From an uncultured Eubacteriales bacterium (GTDB lineage: Bacteria; Bacillota; Clostridia; Oscillospirales; Butyricicoccaceae), in the NCBI GenBank assembly GCA_900555855.1, contig USML01000024.1, positions 1 to 20,302 on the forward strand: a stretch of DNA of 20,302 nucleotides, written 5' to 3'. The translations under genes and the position numbers were made by a program. The notes beneath the pieces are model-generated. The model saw only the letters and a program-made list of their open reading frames with translations, searched no databases and was not told where the DNA came from. Position 1 is the stretch's first letter, and each line of letters opens with the position of its first letter. This document shows positions 7,300 to 15,017 of this stretch, piece by piece.

Positions 7300-8610
7300 A
7301 TGAAGCAGGCGCTGGCACGGGAGCTTTTGCGGTTCATCCGCAAAAGCCCCAGCTGTTATCATGTGATCGCAAATCTGGAGGAGCTGCTGCAGCAGGCGGG
7401 CTATCAGGCCCTGCGGGAGGAGGAGCCCTGGTCCATCGGGCCGTGCGGAAAGTATTATGTCGTCCGCAACGGCTCGTCCATTCTGGCCTTCCGCACGCCG
7501 GAGAAGCTGTCCGGCGGCTATATGCTGGCGGCGGCCCATTCCGATTCCCCCACCTTCAAGCTCAAGGAACAGCCGGAAAAGCTGTCGGCGGGGCACTATG
7601 TCCAGCTGAGCACGGAAAAATACGGTGGGATGCTCATGGGCACCTGGCTGGACCGTCCCCTCTCCGCAGCGGGCCGGGTGCTGGTCCGGCAGGGGGAGAA
7701 GCTGGCGGTCCGGCTGGTGGATATCGACCGGGATCTGCTGGTGATCCCCAATGTGGCCATCCATATGGACCGGACGGCCAACGACGGTAAGAAATATCTG
7801 GCCAATGTGGATACGCTGCCGCTGCTGGGCGGCGTCTCGGCCCAGGGCGGCTTCCGCAAGCTGCTGGCGGAGAGCGCCGGCGTCCGGGCGGAGGATATTT
7901 TAGGCCACGATCTCTTCCTTTATTGCCGGGAGAGCGGCACGCTGCTTGGTTCGGAGGAGGAATATATCCTCTCTCCCAAGCTGGACGATCTGGAATGTGC
8001 CTATGGCTGCGTGCAGGGCTTTCTGCAGGCGGAGCCATCGGAGAGCATCCCGGTGTGCTGTGTGTTTGACAACGAGGAGGTGGGCAGCGAGACCAAGCAG
8101 GGCGCGGCCTCACCCTTTTTGCGGGATACGCTGCGCCGCATCGCCCGAGGCCTGGGGCTGGACGAGGAGGCCCATCAGGCTATGCTGGCTCGGAGCTTTC
8201 TGGTTTCGGCTGATAATGCCCATGCGCAGCATCCCAATCATCCGGAGTATTCCGACAGCGGCAACTGCCCCTTCCTGAACGAGGGCATTGTCATCAAGTT
8301 CAACGCCAATCAGCGCTATGCCACCGACGGCGTCTCCTGTGCGCTTTTCCGGGAGGTCTGCCGGCAGGCCGACGCGCCGGTGCAGGTCTATGCCAACCGG
8401 TCGGATCTGGCCGGCGGAAGCACGCTGGGCAGCATCGCCAATACCAAGGTACCGGTGAACACCGTGGATATCGGTCTGCCCCAGCTGGCCATGCATTCCG
8501 CCGTGGAGACGGCGGGCGTGGAGGATCTTTTCAGCCTGGTTCGGGCTATGACCTGCTATTTCAGCAAAACGCTGGTGAAGGAGCCGGCGGGGGTCTATTG
8601 CCTGAAATAA
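7300..8610 (+). CDS. M18 family zinc aminopeptidase
   Basis: A 436-residue protein of the aminopeptidase I (M18) family, normal in length. Expected dinuclear zinc ligands and catalytic residues are visible: H80 in AAHSDSP, D229 in SPKLDDLE, E259-E260 in FDNEEVGS, D305 in SADNAHAQHPN and H399 in LAMHSA. These enzymes are large cytosolic oligomers that remove N-terminal residues, often acidic ones, from peptides. ACGGAGG at 7284-7290 and a run of seven T precede the ATG. It has its own promoter and may be co-transcribed with the small gene that follows. It resembles apeA/apeB annotations, but the choice between them cannot be made here. Confidence 0.95.
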   Translation: MKQALARELLRFIRKSPSCYHVIANLEELLQQAGYQALREEEPWSIGPCGKYYVVRNGSSILAFRTPEKLSGGYMLAAAHSDSPTFKLKEQPEKLSAGHYVQLSTEKYGGMLMGTWLDRPLSAAGRVLVRQGEKLAVRLVDIDRDLLVIPNVAIHMDRTANDGKKYLANVDTLPLLGGVSAQGGFRKLLAESAGVRAEDILGHDLFLYCRESGTLLGSEEEYILSPKLDDLECAYGCVQGFLQAEPSESIPVCCVFDNEEVGSETKQGAASPFLRDTLRRIARGLGLDEEAHQAMLARSFLVSADNAHAQHPNHPEYSDSGNCPFLNEGIVIKFNANQRYATDGVSCALFREVCRQADAPVQVYANRSDLAGGSTLGSIANTKVPVNTVDIGLPQLAMHSAVETAGVEDLFSLVRAMTCYFSKTLVKEPAGVYCLK

Positions 8611-8616
8611 TTTCCT

Positions 8617-8639
8617 GAAAAAGGCGCTTATGCTTTTTC
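8617..8639 (+). terminator. Possible weak terminator or attenuator after the aminopeptidase
   Basis: GAAAAAG (8617-8623) pairs with CTTTTTC (8633-8639) across a nine-base loop. The stem is A/T-rich and the T run is part of it, so termination would be partial at best. The small gene downstream has no clear promoter of its own, which fits read-through. Confidence 0.3.
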
Positions 8640-8677
8640 TGCAAAGGGGCAAAGCTAAGAGCGGAGGTGCTGTGCAG

Positions 8678-8824
8678 ATGAAACAGAAGAGAAAGCATCG
8701 GATCCCGCCGGTGATCGCTCCGGCAGGCCTTCGGGCCGACAGCCTTCGCCCCGGCAATGTTCCCACGCCGGACGATCAGAGCGTGGAGGAGGAGCATCGC
8801 TGGCGGGAGGAACACATCCAATAA
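8678..8824 (+). CDS. Small basic protein of unknown function (48 residues)
   Basis: The ATG at 8678 follows an excellent ribosome binding site, GGAGGTG at 8663-8669, with eight bases between. The product begins MKQKRKHRIPPVIAPAG and ends EEEHRWREEHIQ: a basic N-terminus, a Pro-rich middle and an acidic, helix-like tail, with no membrane segment or cysteine. I recognise no family. It sits 67 bases after the aminopeptidase gene and 38 bases before a strong terminator, so it would share that transcript. The ribosome binding site and position are the main support. Confidence 0.6.
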   Translation: MKQKRKHRIPPVIAPAGLRADSLRPGNVPTPDDQSVEEEHRWREEHIQ

Positions 8825-8862
8825 AGGCCTTCGCCCAGCGGCGCGGGCAGAAGCAAAGCAAA

Positions 8863-8904
8863 AAAACACGGTGCAGTCCCCAGCGGGAGACTGCGCCGTG
8901 TTTT
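8863..8904. terminator. Bidirectional intrinsic terminator
   Basis: A 16-bp stem with one G-U pair joins 8863-8878 and 8889-8904 (AAAACACGG...CCGTGTTTT ends) around a ten-base apex that can pair further. A-rich on the left and T-rich on the right, it separates the small plus-strand gene from the end of the six-gene minus-strand operon. Confidence 0.88.
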
Positions 8905-8936
8905 GCGTTTGAATGCAGTTGAAGGGAAGGAGCCGC

Positions 8937-10367
8937 TCAGTCCTCTGCGCGCAGGGGCTGATCCTTCCAGGCATCCAGCCACTTGCGGCGGCGAAAACGG
9001 ACAAAGCTGATGGCGCCCCGCACCACCCAGTCCAGCGCCATGGCCAGCCAGACGGCAGTGAGATCCCAGGAGAAAAAGCGGATCAGCAAGAAGGCCAGCG
9101 GCAGACGCACCAGCCACATACCGGCCACGGAGATATAGAAGGGCCAGCGGGTATCGCCCGCACCCCGCAGAACGCCGCCCAGCACATTGCCCACGGCCAC
9201 CAGCGGCTCCACAAAGGCTTCGATGCGCAGCATCTTCGCGCCCAGCGCGATGACGGCAGGCTCCCGCGTGAAAAACCGGAGGATCTGCGGCGCGAACAAA
9301 AACATGGCAGAGCCCATCACTGTCATAACGCCTATGCCCATCAGCGTGCAAAGCCCGCCCAGCCGATAGGCCCGGTCCTTTTTGCCGCCGCCCAGATTCT
9401 GGGCCACCAGCGTGGTGGCGGCGATGGAAAAGCCGAAGACCGGCATATAGCAGATGGATTCGCCGGTATTGGCCAGCTGGTGAGCTGCCAGCGAGACCGT
9501 GCCCAGGCTGGTGATCAGAGCTGTGCTGACGATCTGCCCCACGGAGATGGTGGCCCGCTCCAGCAGGCTGGGAACACCCAGCGAGACCGCCTGGCGGATG
9601 ATCACCGGCCGGGGGCGAAAGCTTTCGAAAAGGTGGATCTGCGTTGGGACTTTCCGGCGGAAGAGCATCAGCAGCATGCTCCCGCCGGAAAAGGCTGTGG
9701 CCAGCGCCGTGGCGGCTGCCGCGCCGGCAACGCCCCAGCCTGCGCCGGGCATGGTAAAGGAAAGATCGAAGATCGTGATCTGCCGGGTGGGGTAGATCAG
9801 CAGAAAATTGCCGACCACATTGATCAGATTGGTGGCAAGGTTAAACTTCAGCGGCGTTTTGGTGTCGCCAGTGCAGCGCAGGATGTTGGAGCACACCACC
9901 AGTGAGGTGTTGAAGAAATAGGCGCTGCCGATGATGCGGAAATAAGCGGTGGACAGGGGCGCGATCTCCGGGTCCGCCTTCATCCAGAGGGGGAGATTGG
10001 GAGCAATGATCAGCTCCACCAGCAGCGTGAGAAACGCGCCGATGACGGCGATGGAAAGCACCGCCTGCCGGATCACCTCCCGGGCTTCATCGGGGCGGCC
10101 TGCGCCCAGCCGGCGGGCCACCATTACGGAATAGCCCACGCCGGCAGCGTTCATCACGCCCATCAAAAGCCAGATGGTGGAGCTGGTGAGCCCCACGGCG
10201 GCGGTGGCGTTGGTGCCCATATAGCCCACCATGGCGGTGTCTACATAATTCACTGCCGTCTGCAGCAGCTGCTCCACCACCGTGGGCCAGGCCAGCATCA
10301 GGATCAGCTTCCAGGCGGGCGTGCTGCTGTCCAAAAGATTCAGTTGTTGCTTTGGCTTGCTTGTCAT
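8937..10367 (-). CDS. MATE family efflux transporter
   Basis: A 476-residue integral membrane protein with about 12 hydrophobic segments in two homologous halves, the usual MATE size. Typical stretches include WPTVVEQLLQTAVNYVDTAMVG near the start, RCTGDTKTPL in the first half, and GESICYMPVFGFSIAATTLVAQNLGGG plus GVLRGAGDTRWPF in the second. MATE proteins export cationic drugs or metabolites using Na+ or H+ gradients; the substrate is unknown. ATG 10367 was chosen for the AAAGGAG seven bases upstream, over an upstream frame extension to 10424 that overlaps the rhomboid gene. It is the last gene of the minus-strand operon, 22 bases after the rhomboid gene. Confidence 0.93.
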   Translation of the reverse strand: MTSKPKQQLNLLDSSTPAWKLILMLAWPTVVEQLLQTAVNYVDTAMVGYMGTNATAAVGLTSSTIWLLMGVMNAAGVGYSVMVARRLGAGRPDEAREVIRQAVLSIAVIGAFLTLLVELIIAPNLPLWMKADPEIAPLSTAYFRIIGSAYFFNTSLVVCSNILRCTGDTKTPLKFNLATNLINVVGNFLLIYPTRQITIFDLSFTMPGAGWGVAGAAAATALATAFSGGSMLLMLFRRKVPTQIHLFESFRPRPVIIRQAVSLGVPSLLERATISVGQIVSTALITSLGTVSLAAHQLANTGESICYMPVFGFSIAATTLVAQNLGGGKKDRAYRLGGLCTLMGIGVMTVMGSAMFLFAPQILRFFTREPAVIALGAKMLRIEAFVEPLVAVGNVLGGVLRGAGDTRWPFYISVAGMWLVRLPLAFLLIRFFSWDLTAVWLAMALDWVVRGAISFVRFRRRKWLDAWKDQPLRAED

Positions 10368-10389
10368 AAGGGCTCCTTTCGGAAACAGA

Positions 10390-10956
10390 TCATCTCCGGC
10401 GGCCGGAACGCATGGAAAAGCCAAGGGCCGTTCCGCAAACGCCGCCGATGATATGGGTCAGATGAGAGATGCCGTCGGTGGTGAACAGGGCGTCATAGAT
10501 CTCCTGCCCCAGATAAAAGACGGCCACCAGGATCAGCGTCAGGGGGATGCGGCCGTTTTTCATGCCGGCCAGCGAGGAAAGAAAGATCAGCATAAAAACG
10601 ATGCCGGAGGCCCCCAGCAGCGCCGTGCCGGGCGAGAGGATGCAGTGGGCCGCGCCGGAGACGAAGGCCGTTACCAGCATGGCCAGAAGCAGGCTGCGGC
10701 TTCCGTATTTTTCCTCCGCCGTGGGGCCCAGGATCAGAAGATAGAGCACATTGCCCTGAAAATGTGTCCAGTTGGCATGGCCCAGCACATGGCCAAACAG
10801 ACGGAAATAGGTCAGCGGATCGGCCAGACTGCTGCGGTAGACGCAGAAAAAAAGGTCGTTGCTCCGTCCGCCGGTGGCGTCGGACAGCAGCAGCGCACCC
10901 GTACATAACAGCACATAAGTAAGAACCACCGGGGAATTGTACTGAAGCTTTTTCAG
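10390..10956 (-). CDS. Rhomboid family intramembrane serine protease, probable CUG start
   Basis: About 188 residues with six membrane segments. HANWTHFQGN is the L1/TM2 motif. GASG holds the likely nucleophile S117, and SHLTHIIGG holds the likely catalytic H168 (numbered from CTG). Rhomboids cut transmembrane segments of client proteins. Start choice: GGAGGTG (10969-10963) is followed by six T and then CTG at 10956, giving ideal spacing. The GTG at 10965 is itself inside the ribosome binding site, and no ATG is suitable. Standard gene callers would report 10965. It follows the XpaC-family gene by 24 bases and precedes the MATE gene. Confidence 0.88.
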   Translation of the reverse strand: MKKLQYNSPVVLTYVLLCTGALLLSDATGGRSNDLFFCVYRSSLADPLTYFRLFGHVLGHANWTHFQGNVLYLLILGPTAEEKYGSRSLLLAMLVTAFVSGAAHCILSPGTALLGASGIVFMLIFLSSLAGMKNGRIPLTLILVAVFYLGQEIYDALFTTDGISHLTHIIGGVCGTALGFSMRSGRRR

Positions 10957-10980
10957 AAAAAACACCTCCGCTTCGCCGGC

Positions 10981-12336
10981 TCAGCGCCGGAGCAGATCAT
11001 CGTCCTGCTTCAGCGAGCCAAAGGGATCCAGATCAGAGAGCCCCTCCATGCGCATCATGTTTTCCAGGACGGTGATGTCGGAGGTCACATCCATGGCTTC
11101 GCTGTCGAACAGGGCGTCCAGCTGCTTTTCAAAGCCCTGCACCAGCTTGTCCATGATCTCCTCCACATCCTTCATGGCGGCGGCGATATTGCCGCCCTCC
11201 ACGCCGGAGCGCTCCATGCGGGCATAGGATTCCAGAATGCTGAAGGTTTTGGGCAGATAATGGTTGCGGAACTGACGGAGCTGTGGCTCCTTTTCCGGAT
11301 GCTCGTCTGCATAGGAGAGGATCTGGTGGGTCAGATCCTCCAGCCGTTCCATTCGCTGGGAGACATATTCGTCCTGAATGCTGTCGTTCAGCTGGCGGAT
11401 GCGCCTTTCCTCGGGATAGGCCTTGCGGCCGGCGGCTTCCTCCGGCACAGGCGCCGTGGCCTTGGCAGCGGGCTTTTCCGGCTTGGAGCCGGGAGAAGCA
11501 TCGGGATAAGTCAGGGCGCGGCCTGCGGCATCGATATACATACCCTTCAGCAGGCCCTCGCTGAGCATCCAGTTCAGGTCATCGCAGCAGCGCTTGTAGC
11601 TGGTGGGAATAGCGGCTGCCAGCTCGTCGATGCTCATCCGCCGCCGGTCGCCCAGCATGGCGGCATAGGTGCGGCAGCGCATGACCCGGTCATGGCTGCG
11701 GGAGCCGGTGATATGAAGCACCGCGCCGGGAATGCAGATACACATGGCGCAGATCAGCGAGCTAAGGAGAGCCTTCCAGAAAACCGGGGTAAAAAGCCCT
11801 GCGGAGATGGCTCCCAGCATAACGAGGGCCGCAACGAAGGCGCCGCTGCCCAGGGTGATAGCGCCTGCCAGCCGCCGGCCCTTGCCGGTGCGGGGGTTCA
11901 GCTTATAATGGTCCAGCAGAGAGGGGCGGGGACGGGGCTGCTGCGTCTGCTGCCGGGGCGGAGGCGGGGCTTGCCGGGCCGTTTCGGCCTGCTGCTCCGG
12001 CTGGGCCGTCCGTCCGGCGCCATAATTATAATGATAGGTCCCGTCGGCGTTCCACTTGCCGTAGCGGGCGGAGGTGGAGGTGCCGGTGAAGGGCTGGCTT
12101 TGCTGGGGCGGACGGTAGGACCGCTGTCCGTCCACCTCGCGCCAGGTGGCGTCCTGGGCGTTTTGGGCCCATTCCCTGTCGCTGCGGCGGGCCGCGCCGT
12201 TGGTGCGCTGGCTGTAATCCTGCCACAGGCGGACGCCCAGCAGGATCATGCCGGGCCAGAAGCTGAAGCAGAAGCCCAGGACGATGAGCCAGACGGGGAT
12301 CTTCCCCTTTTCCGAGTTTTGATTGTTGTTTGCCAT
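10981..12336 (-). CDS. XpaC family (5-bromo-4-chloroindolyl phosphate hydrolysis family) membrane protein
   Basis: A 451-residue protein in several parts. One membrane segment lies near 14-38, then a long Gln/Pro-rich cytosolic or external linker (45-140), and two more membrane segments (about 158-178 and 185-208). A winged-helix-like segment spans about 215-278 (YAAMLGDRRRMSIDELAAAI...). An Ala/Pro/Lys linker leads to a helical C-terminal domain (312-451) of the XpaC type. The family name comes from a Bacillus phenotype, not a proven enzyme activity, and XpaC proteins are often encoded beside TelA, which is not seen here. AAGGAGGG lies ten bases before the ATG. The XpaC call rests on architecture and the C-terminal pattern. 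Confidence 0.75.
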   Translation of the reverse strand: MANNNQNSEKGKIPVWLIVLGFCFSFWPGMILLGVRLWQDYSQRTNGAARRSDREWAQNAQDATWREVDGQRSYRPPQQSQPFTGTSTSARYGKWNADGTYHYNYGAGRTAQPEQQAETARQAPPPPRQQTQQPRPRPSLLDHYKLNPRTGKGRRLAGAITLGSGAFVAALVMLGAISAGLFTPVFWKALLSSLICAMCICIPGAVLHITGSRSHDRVMRCRTYAAMLGDRRRMSIDELAAAIPTSYKRCCDDLNWMLSEGLLKGMYIDAAGRALTYPDASPGSKPEKPAAKATAPVPEEAAGRKAYPEERRIRQLNDSIQDEYVSQRMERLEDLTHQILSYADEHPEKEPQLRQFRNHYLPKTFSILESYARMERSGVEGGNIAAAMKDVEEIMDKLVQGFEKQLDALFDSEAMDVTSDITVLENMMRMEGLSDLDPFGSLKQDDDLLRR

Positions 12337-12389
12337 AGAGCGAAAACCCTCCTTATGAGAGACCGCGCCTGAGCCAGGCGGCCAAAAGA

Positions 12390-12881
12390 TCAGTCCAGCG
12401 CCTCCAGCGCCATGGGGATGACGGTGAGCCCATCCTCCTGCCGCTCTGCGGCGGTAGCCCGGAAGCCCTGCTTCAGGAAAAAGCCCCGGGAATAGGGCGT
12501 GGCGTTGACGGTGATGCGGCGGATGGAGGGGTCGATGGAGCGGCAGTCGATGATGGCGTGCTTCAGCAGATTGGAGGCCACGCCCTGCCGGTGGTATTCT
12601 CCGTCCACATAGAGCAGCAGGATATGATCCAGCCCCCGCATGGCGCAGACACCCACCAGATAGTCGCCGTCCCAGGCGCCCCAGAAGCGGATGTCGCCGT
12701 CGCCGGCCCGCTGGAGCATATATTCATAATCAATGCGGGACCAGAACTCATCCAGGGCCTCCTGCGAAAGCTCCTCCGATTCAAAGGTGGAGAACACATC
12801 CCATACCAGCGCCAGCGCTTCCTCCAGCTGACAGCCGGGCAGCGGGCCGATGGTCTTCTGATCCTGTTTCATTTCTTCCAT
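12390..12881 (-). CDS. GNAT family N-acetyltransferase
   Basis: A 163-residue GNAT-fold protein. The acetyl-CoA pyrophosphate loop is visible as EYHRQGVASNLLKHA, with R98-Q-G-V-A102 matching Q/R-x-x-G-x-G/A. It is followed by ITVNATPYSRGFFLKQGF, the usual motif B of small-molecule acetyltransferases. The acceptor is unknown. Its position between D-serine ammonia-lyase (15 bases upstream) and the XpaC gene suggests co-expression, not necessarily a shared substrate. An AGAGGA site precedes the ATG at 12881; a second ATG three codons later is also possible. Confidence 0.88.
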   Translation of the reverse strand: MEEMKQDQKTIGPLPGCQLEEALALVWDVFSTFESEELSQEALDEFWSRIDYEYMLQRAGDGDIRFWGAWDGDYLVGVCAMRGLDHILLLYVDGEYHRQGVASNLLKHAIIDCRSIDPSIRRITVNATPYSRGFFLKQGFRATAAERQEDGLTVIPMALEALD

Positions 12882-12896
12882 AGGTCGATCCTCTTT

Positions 12897-14228
12897 TCAA
12901 AGATACATCTTCTGATAGGTCTGGCGGATGGCCTCCGGCACCAGCGCGCCGCCGGTGGCCCAGACGATATGGGTGCAGGAGGAAAGCTTTTCTGCAAGGC
13001 CGTGGGCCTGCAGATAGGCGCGGCCCTCCGGCGTCCGGAGCAGCAGGACCGGGCCCTGGAAGGCGGCGCAGGCGCTGGGCTCCAGGAAGATCTCCTCCTC
13101 TGCCAGCAGCTCCCGCAGGAAGGGGTAAAGCGCCCGGTCCTGAACGGTCACCTCGCCGGAGAGCAGCGGCTCCATCACCCGGCCCACAAAGCCGGAGGGG
13201 CGGCCCACCGCCAGCCCGTCGGCCTCGGTCAGGCCGGAAAGGCCCAGATCCTGAACGGAGACGGCGCTGTGCAGGCCGGTGGCCATGCCGATGAGCATAC
13301 AGGGGGCCTGGACCGGCTCGGCAAAAAAGCAGTGGACGCTGTCGCCGAAGACCTGCTTCAGCCCGAAGGTCACGCCGCCGGGAGCGCCGCCCACGCCGCA
13401 GGGAATGGTCACCAGCAGCGGGTGCGCCGCGTCGACCGGGATGTTCAGTGCATCCAGCTGCTTCTGCAGGCGCAGCGCCGCCACCGCATAGCCCAGAAAC
13501 AGATCCCGGGAGTTTTCGTCGTCCACAAAATAGCTCATGGGGTCCGCGTCGGAAAGGGCGCGGCCCTGCCGGACCGCTTCGCCGTAGTCGGAAGCGTATT
13601 CGATGACCTGCACCCCGTGGGAGCGGAGCAGATCCTTTTTCCACTGCTTGGCGTCCACGCTCATGTGGACGATGACCCGGTAGCCGATGTGGGCGGAGGC
13701 GATGCCGATGCTCAGGCCCAGATTGCCGGTGGAGCCCACCTGCACGGTGTAGCGGGAGAAAAACTGCCGCAGCTCCGGGCTGGCCAGCCGGGCATAATCG
13801 TCCGTCTGCTTCAGCAGACCGTGGCCCAGCGCCAGCTCCTCCGTGTGCTTGAGCACCTCATAGATGCCGCCCCGGGCCTTGACGGAGCCGGCGATGGCGA
13901 GATGACTGTCCTGCTTCAGCAGCAGACGGCCGGGAAGCTCCATGGAAAAGCGCCGCTCCAGCGCTCGCTGCATCCGGGGGATGGGCGTCAAGGGCGATTC
14001 GATGATGCCGCCCTGGGCCGCCGTCTCGGGAAAGCAGACCGCAATGAAGGGCGCAAAGCGGGCCAGCCGGGCCTCGGCGTCCCGAATGTCCGCCATGGAA
14101 AGCTCCATGCCGGCGAGGGCCTCCGCCGCCGGGCGGAGACGGGGGTTGATCCAGCAGACCTCCTCTGCCGCCGCCACCCGGGGCAGAACGGGGTCGCGCT
14201 GCAGCAGCGCATCACGGGTCAGTTCCAT
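12897..14228 (-). CDS. dsdA: D-serine ammonia-lyase (D-serine dehydratase)
   Basis: A 443-residue PLP enzyme, the same length class as E. coli DsdA (442). The Schiff-base lysine is K117 in AGSVKARGG (K118 in E. coli). The phosphate-binding glycine loop is GSTGNLGLS, and the C-terminal ATGGALVP is typical. It converts D-serine to pyruvate and ammonia, giving detoxification and carbon/nitrogen from D-serine. No dsdC-type regulator or dsdX permease is adjacent. It follows the ParB-like gene by 15 bases, with GGGAGG seven or so bases before its ATG, so it is translated from the operon started at about 14.87 kb. Confidence 0.95.
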   Translation of the reverse strand: MELTRDALLQRDPVLPRVAAAEEVCWINPRLRPAAEALAGMELSMADIRDAEARLARFAPFIAVCFPETAAQGGIIESPLTPIPRMQRALERRFSMELPGRLLLKQDSHLAIAGSVKARGGIYEVLKHTEELALGHGLLKQTDDYARLASPELRQFFSRYTVQVGSTGNLGLSIGIASAHIGYRVIVHMSVDAKQWKKDLLRSHGVQVIEYASDYGEAVRQGRALSDADPMSYFVDDENSRDLFLGYAVAALRLQKQLDALNIPVDAAHPLLVTIPCGVGGAPGGVTFGLKQVFGDSVHCFFAEPVQAPCMLIGMATGLHSAVSVQDLGLSGLTEADGLAVGRPSGFVGRVMEPLLSGEVTVQDRALYPFLRELLAEEEIFLEPSACAAFQGPVLLLRTPEGRAYLQAHGLAEKLSSCTHIVWATGGALVPEAIRQTYQKMYL

Positions 14229-14243
14229 GTAAAAGCCTCCCTT

Positions 14244-14813
14244 TCAGTTGGCGTCGCCGCGCTCCTGACGCAGCTCGCCGTCATAATACTTGAACAGCTT
14301 GCCCTGAGGATCCTCATAGAAAAAGGCGCTGAGATTTTTCTCGCAGCCGTAGAGGGTATAGTCCTCCGGCGCATAGGTCCGGGCCTTGTCCAGCGCGGCC
14401 TTGTTCCGGGCGGTGAGCAGGTTGTTGCCCCTGCGGCACCGCTCCAGCCAGAAAAATTCGTAGGAGGCGGGCTGCAGGATCCGGCCCTGCAGCTGGGAAA
14501 CGGACTCGATGCCGGCCTTGCGGCACCAGTCCAGCGCCATGCGGTAGAGCCGCTGGCCCACCTTGGAGACGGTGTTGGTGTCCTTGTCCCAATAGACCGT
14601 CAGCGTGGGGCGGCCCATCTGCCAGGCGGCAAAGGCCCGGTGGTGGCCGTCGGTCAGGACGGGCTTGCCGTCGCCGAAGTCAAACACCGGCAGCGGCGCA
14701 AAGCCGGAAAAATCCTCCTGCTGGGCCTGCGCCTTCACGGCTTCCAGCTTGCGCTGGTTGAGATAGAGCTCGGTGACGCCCAGCTCCAGGATCGCAACTT
14801 CAAAGGTCTCCAT
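14244..14813 (-). CDS. ParB-like nuclease-domain protein of unknown role
   Basis: A 189-residue protein starting METFEVAILELG. Residues 40-75 (PLPVFDFGDGKPVLTDGHHRAFAAW) carry the D55-GHHRAF-A62 motif typical of the ParB/Srx-like fold. No ParB DNA-binding HTH or ParA partner is seen. The rest, rich in Trp, Tyr and Arg (YEFFWLERCRRGNN, DYTLYGCEKN), is unfamiliar. The fold is known for CTP- or ATP-dependent activities, but function here is open. ACGGAG lies nine bases before the ATG. It is the first gene of the six-gene minus operon, with a strong promoter. A much longer frame running through it to 17036 is antisense to real genes and not coding. Confidence 0.7.
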   Translation of the reverse strand: METFEVAILELGVTELYLNQRKLEAVKAQAQQEDFSGFAPLPVFDFGDGKPVLTDGHHRAFAAWQMGRPTLTVYWDKDTNTVSKVGQRLYRMALDWCRKAGIESVSQLQGRILQPASYEFFWLERCRRGNNLLTARNKAALDKARTYAPEDYTLYGCEKNLSAFFYEDPQGKLFKYYDGELRQERGDAN

Positions 14814-14851
14814 AGGCAAACGCTCCGTTATTTCATAAAAATTCAATTTAT

Positions 14852-14880
14852 ATTGTAGCAGGTTTCTGCTCCGTTCGCAA
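14852..14880 (-). promoter_or_regulatory. Promoter of the six-gene minus-strand operon
   Basis: On the minus strand, TTGCGA (14880-14875), exactly 17 bases, then TACAAT (14857-14852) preceded by TGC. It lies 38 bases before the ParB-like start. No comparable promoter or clear terminator was found before the end of the MATE gene. Confidence 0.82.
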
Positions 14881-14919
14881 GGGATTCCCGGGAGACTTAA
14901 AAAAGAATTATAGCGGGCG

Positions 14920-14948
14920 TTGTGCGCCGGGGAAAACTGTGCTATACT
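14920..14948 (+). promoter_or_regulatory. Promoter of the kinase-murQ operon
   Basis: TTGTGC (14920-14925), 17 bases, then TATACT (14943-14948) with TGC just before it. A second, weaker arrangement (TTGACT at 14948 onward) overlaps. The leader to the ATG at 15018 is about 60 nt and contains the palindrome CTTCCGGAAG near the ribosome binding site. Confidence 0.75.
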
Positions 14949-15017
14949 TGACTTACTTATACGCTGGCAAGGTGCGGCGCAGAAGGCGTCCGCTTCCGGA
15001 AGGAGGAACCCTTTTTT

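Noticed and set aside
12366..12380. Hairpin CGCCTG-AGC-CAGGCG between the GNAT and XpaC genes
   Set aside because: On the minus strand no T run follows and the stem is only six pairs, so it is not a credible terminator; the operon is taken to continue.
12558..14858. Plus-strand open frame of 766 codons
   Set aside because: Antisense to GNAT, dsdA and the ParB-like gene, with low-complexity Gln/Gly/Leu/Ala content and no motif.
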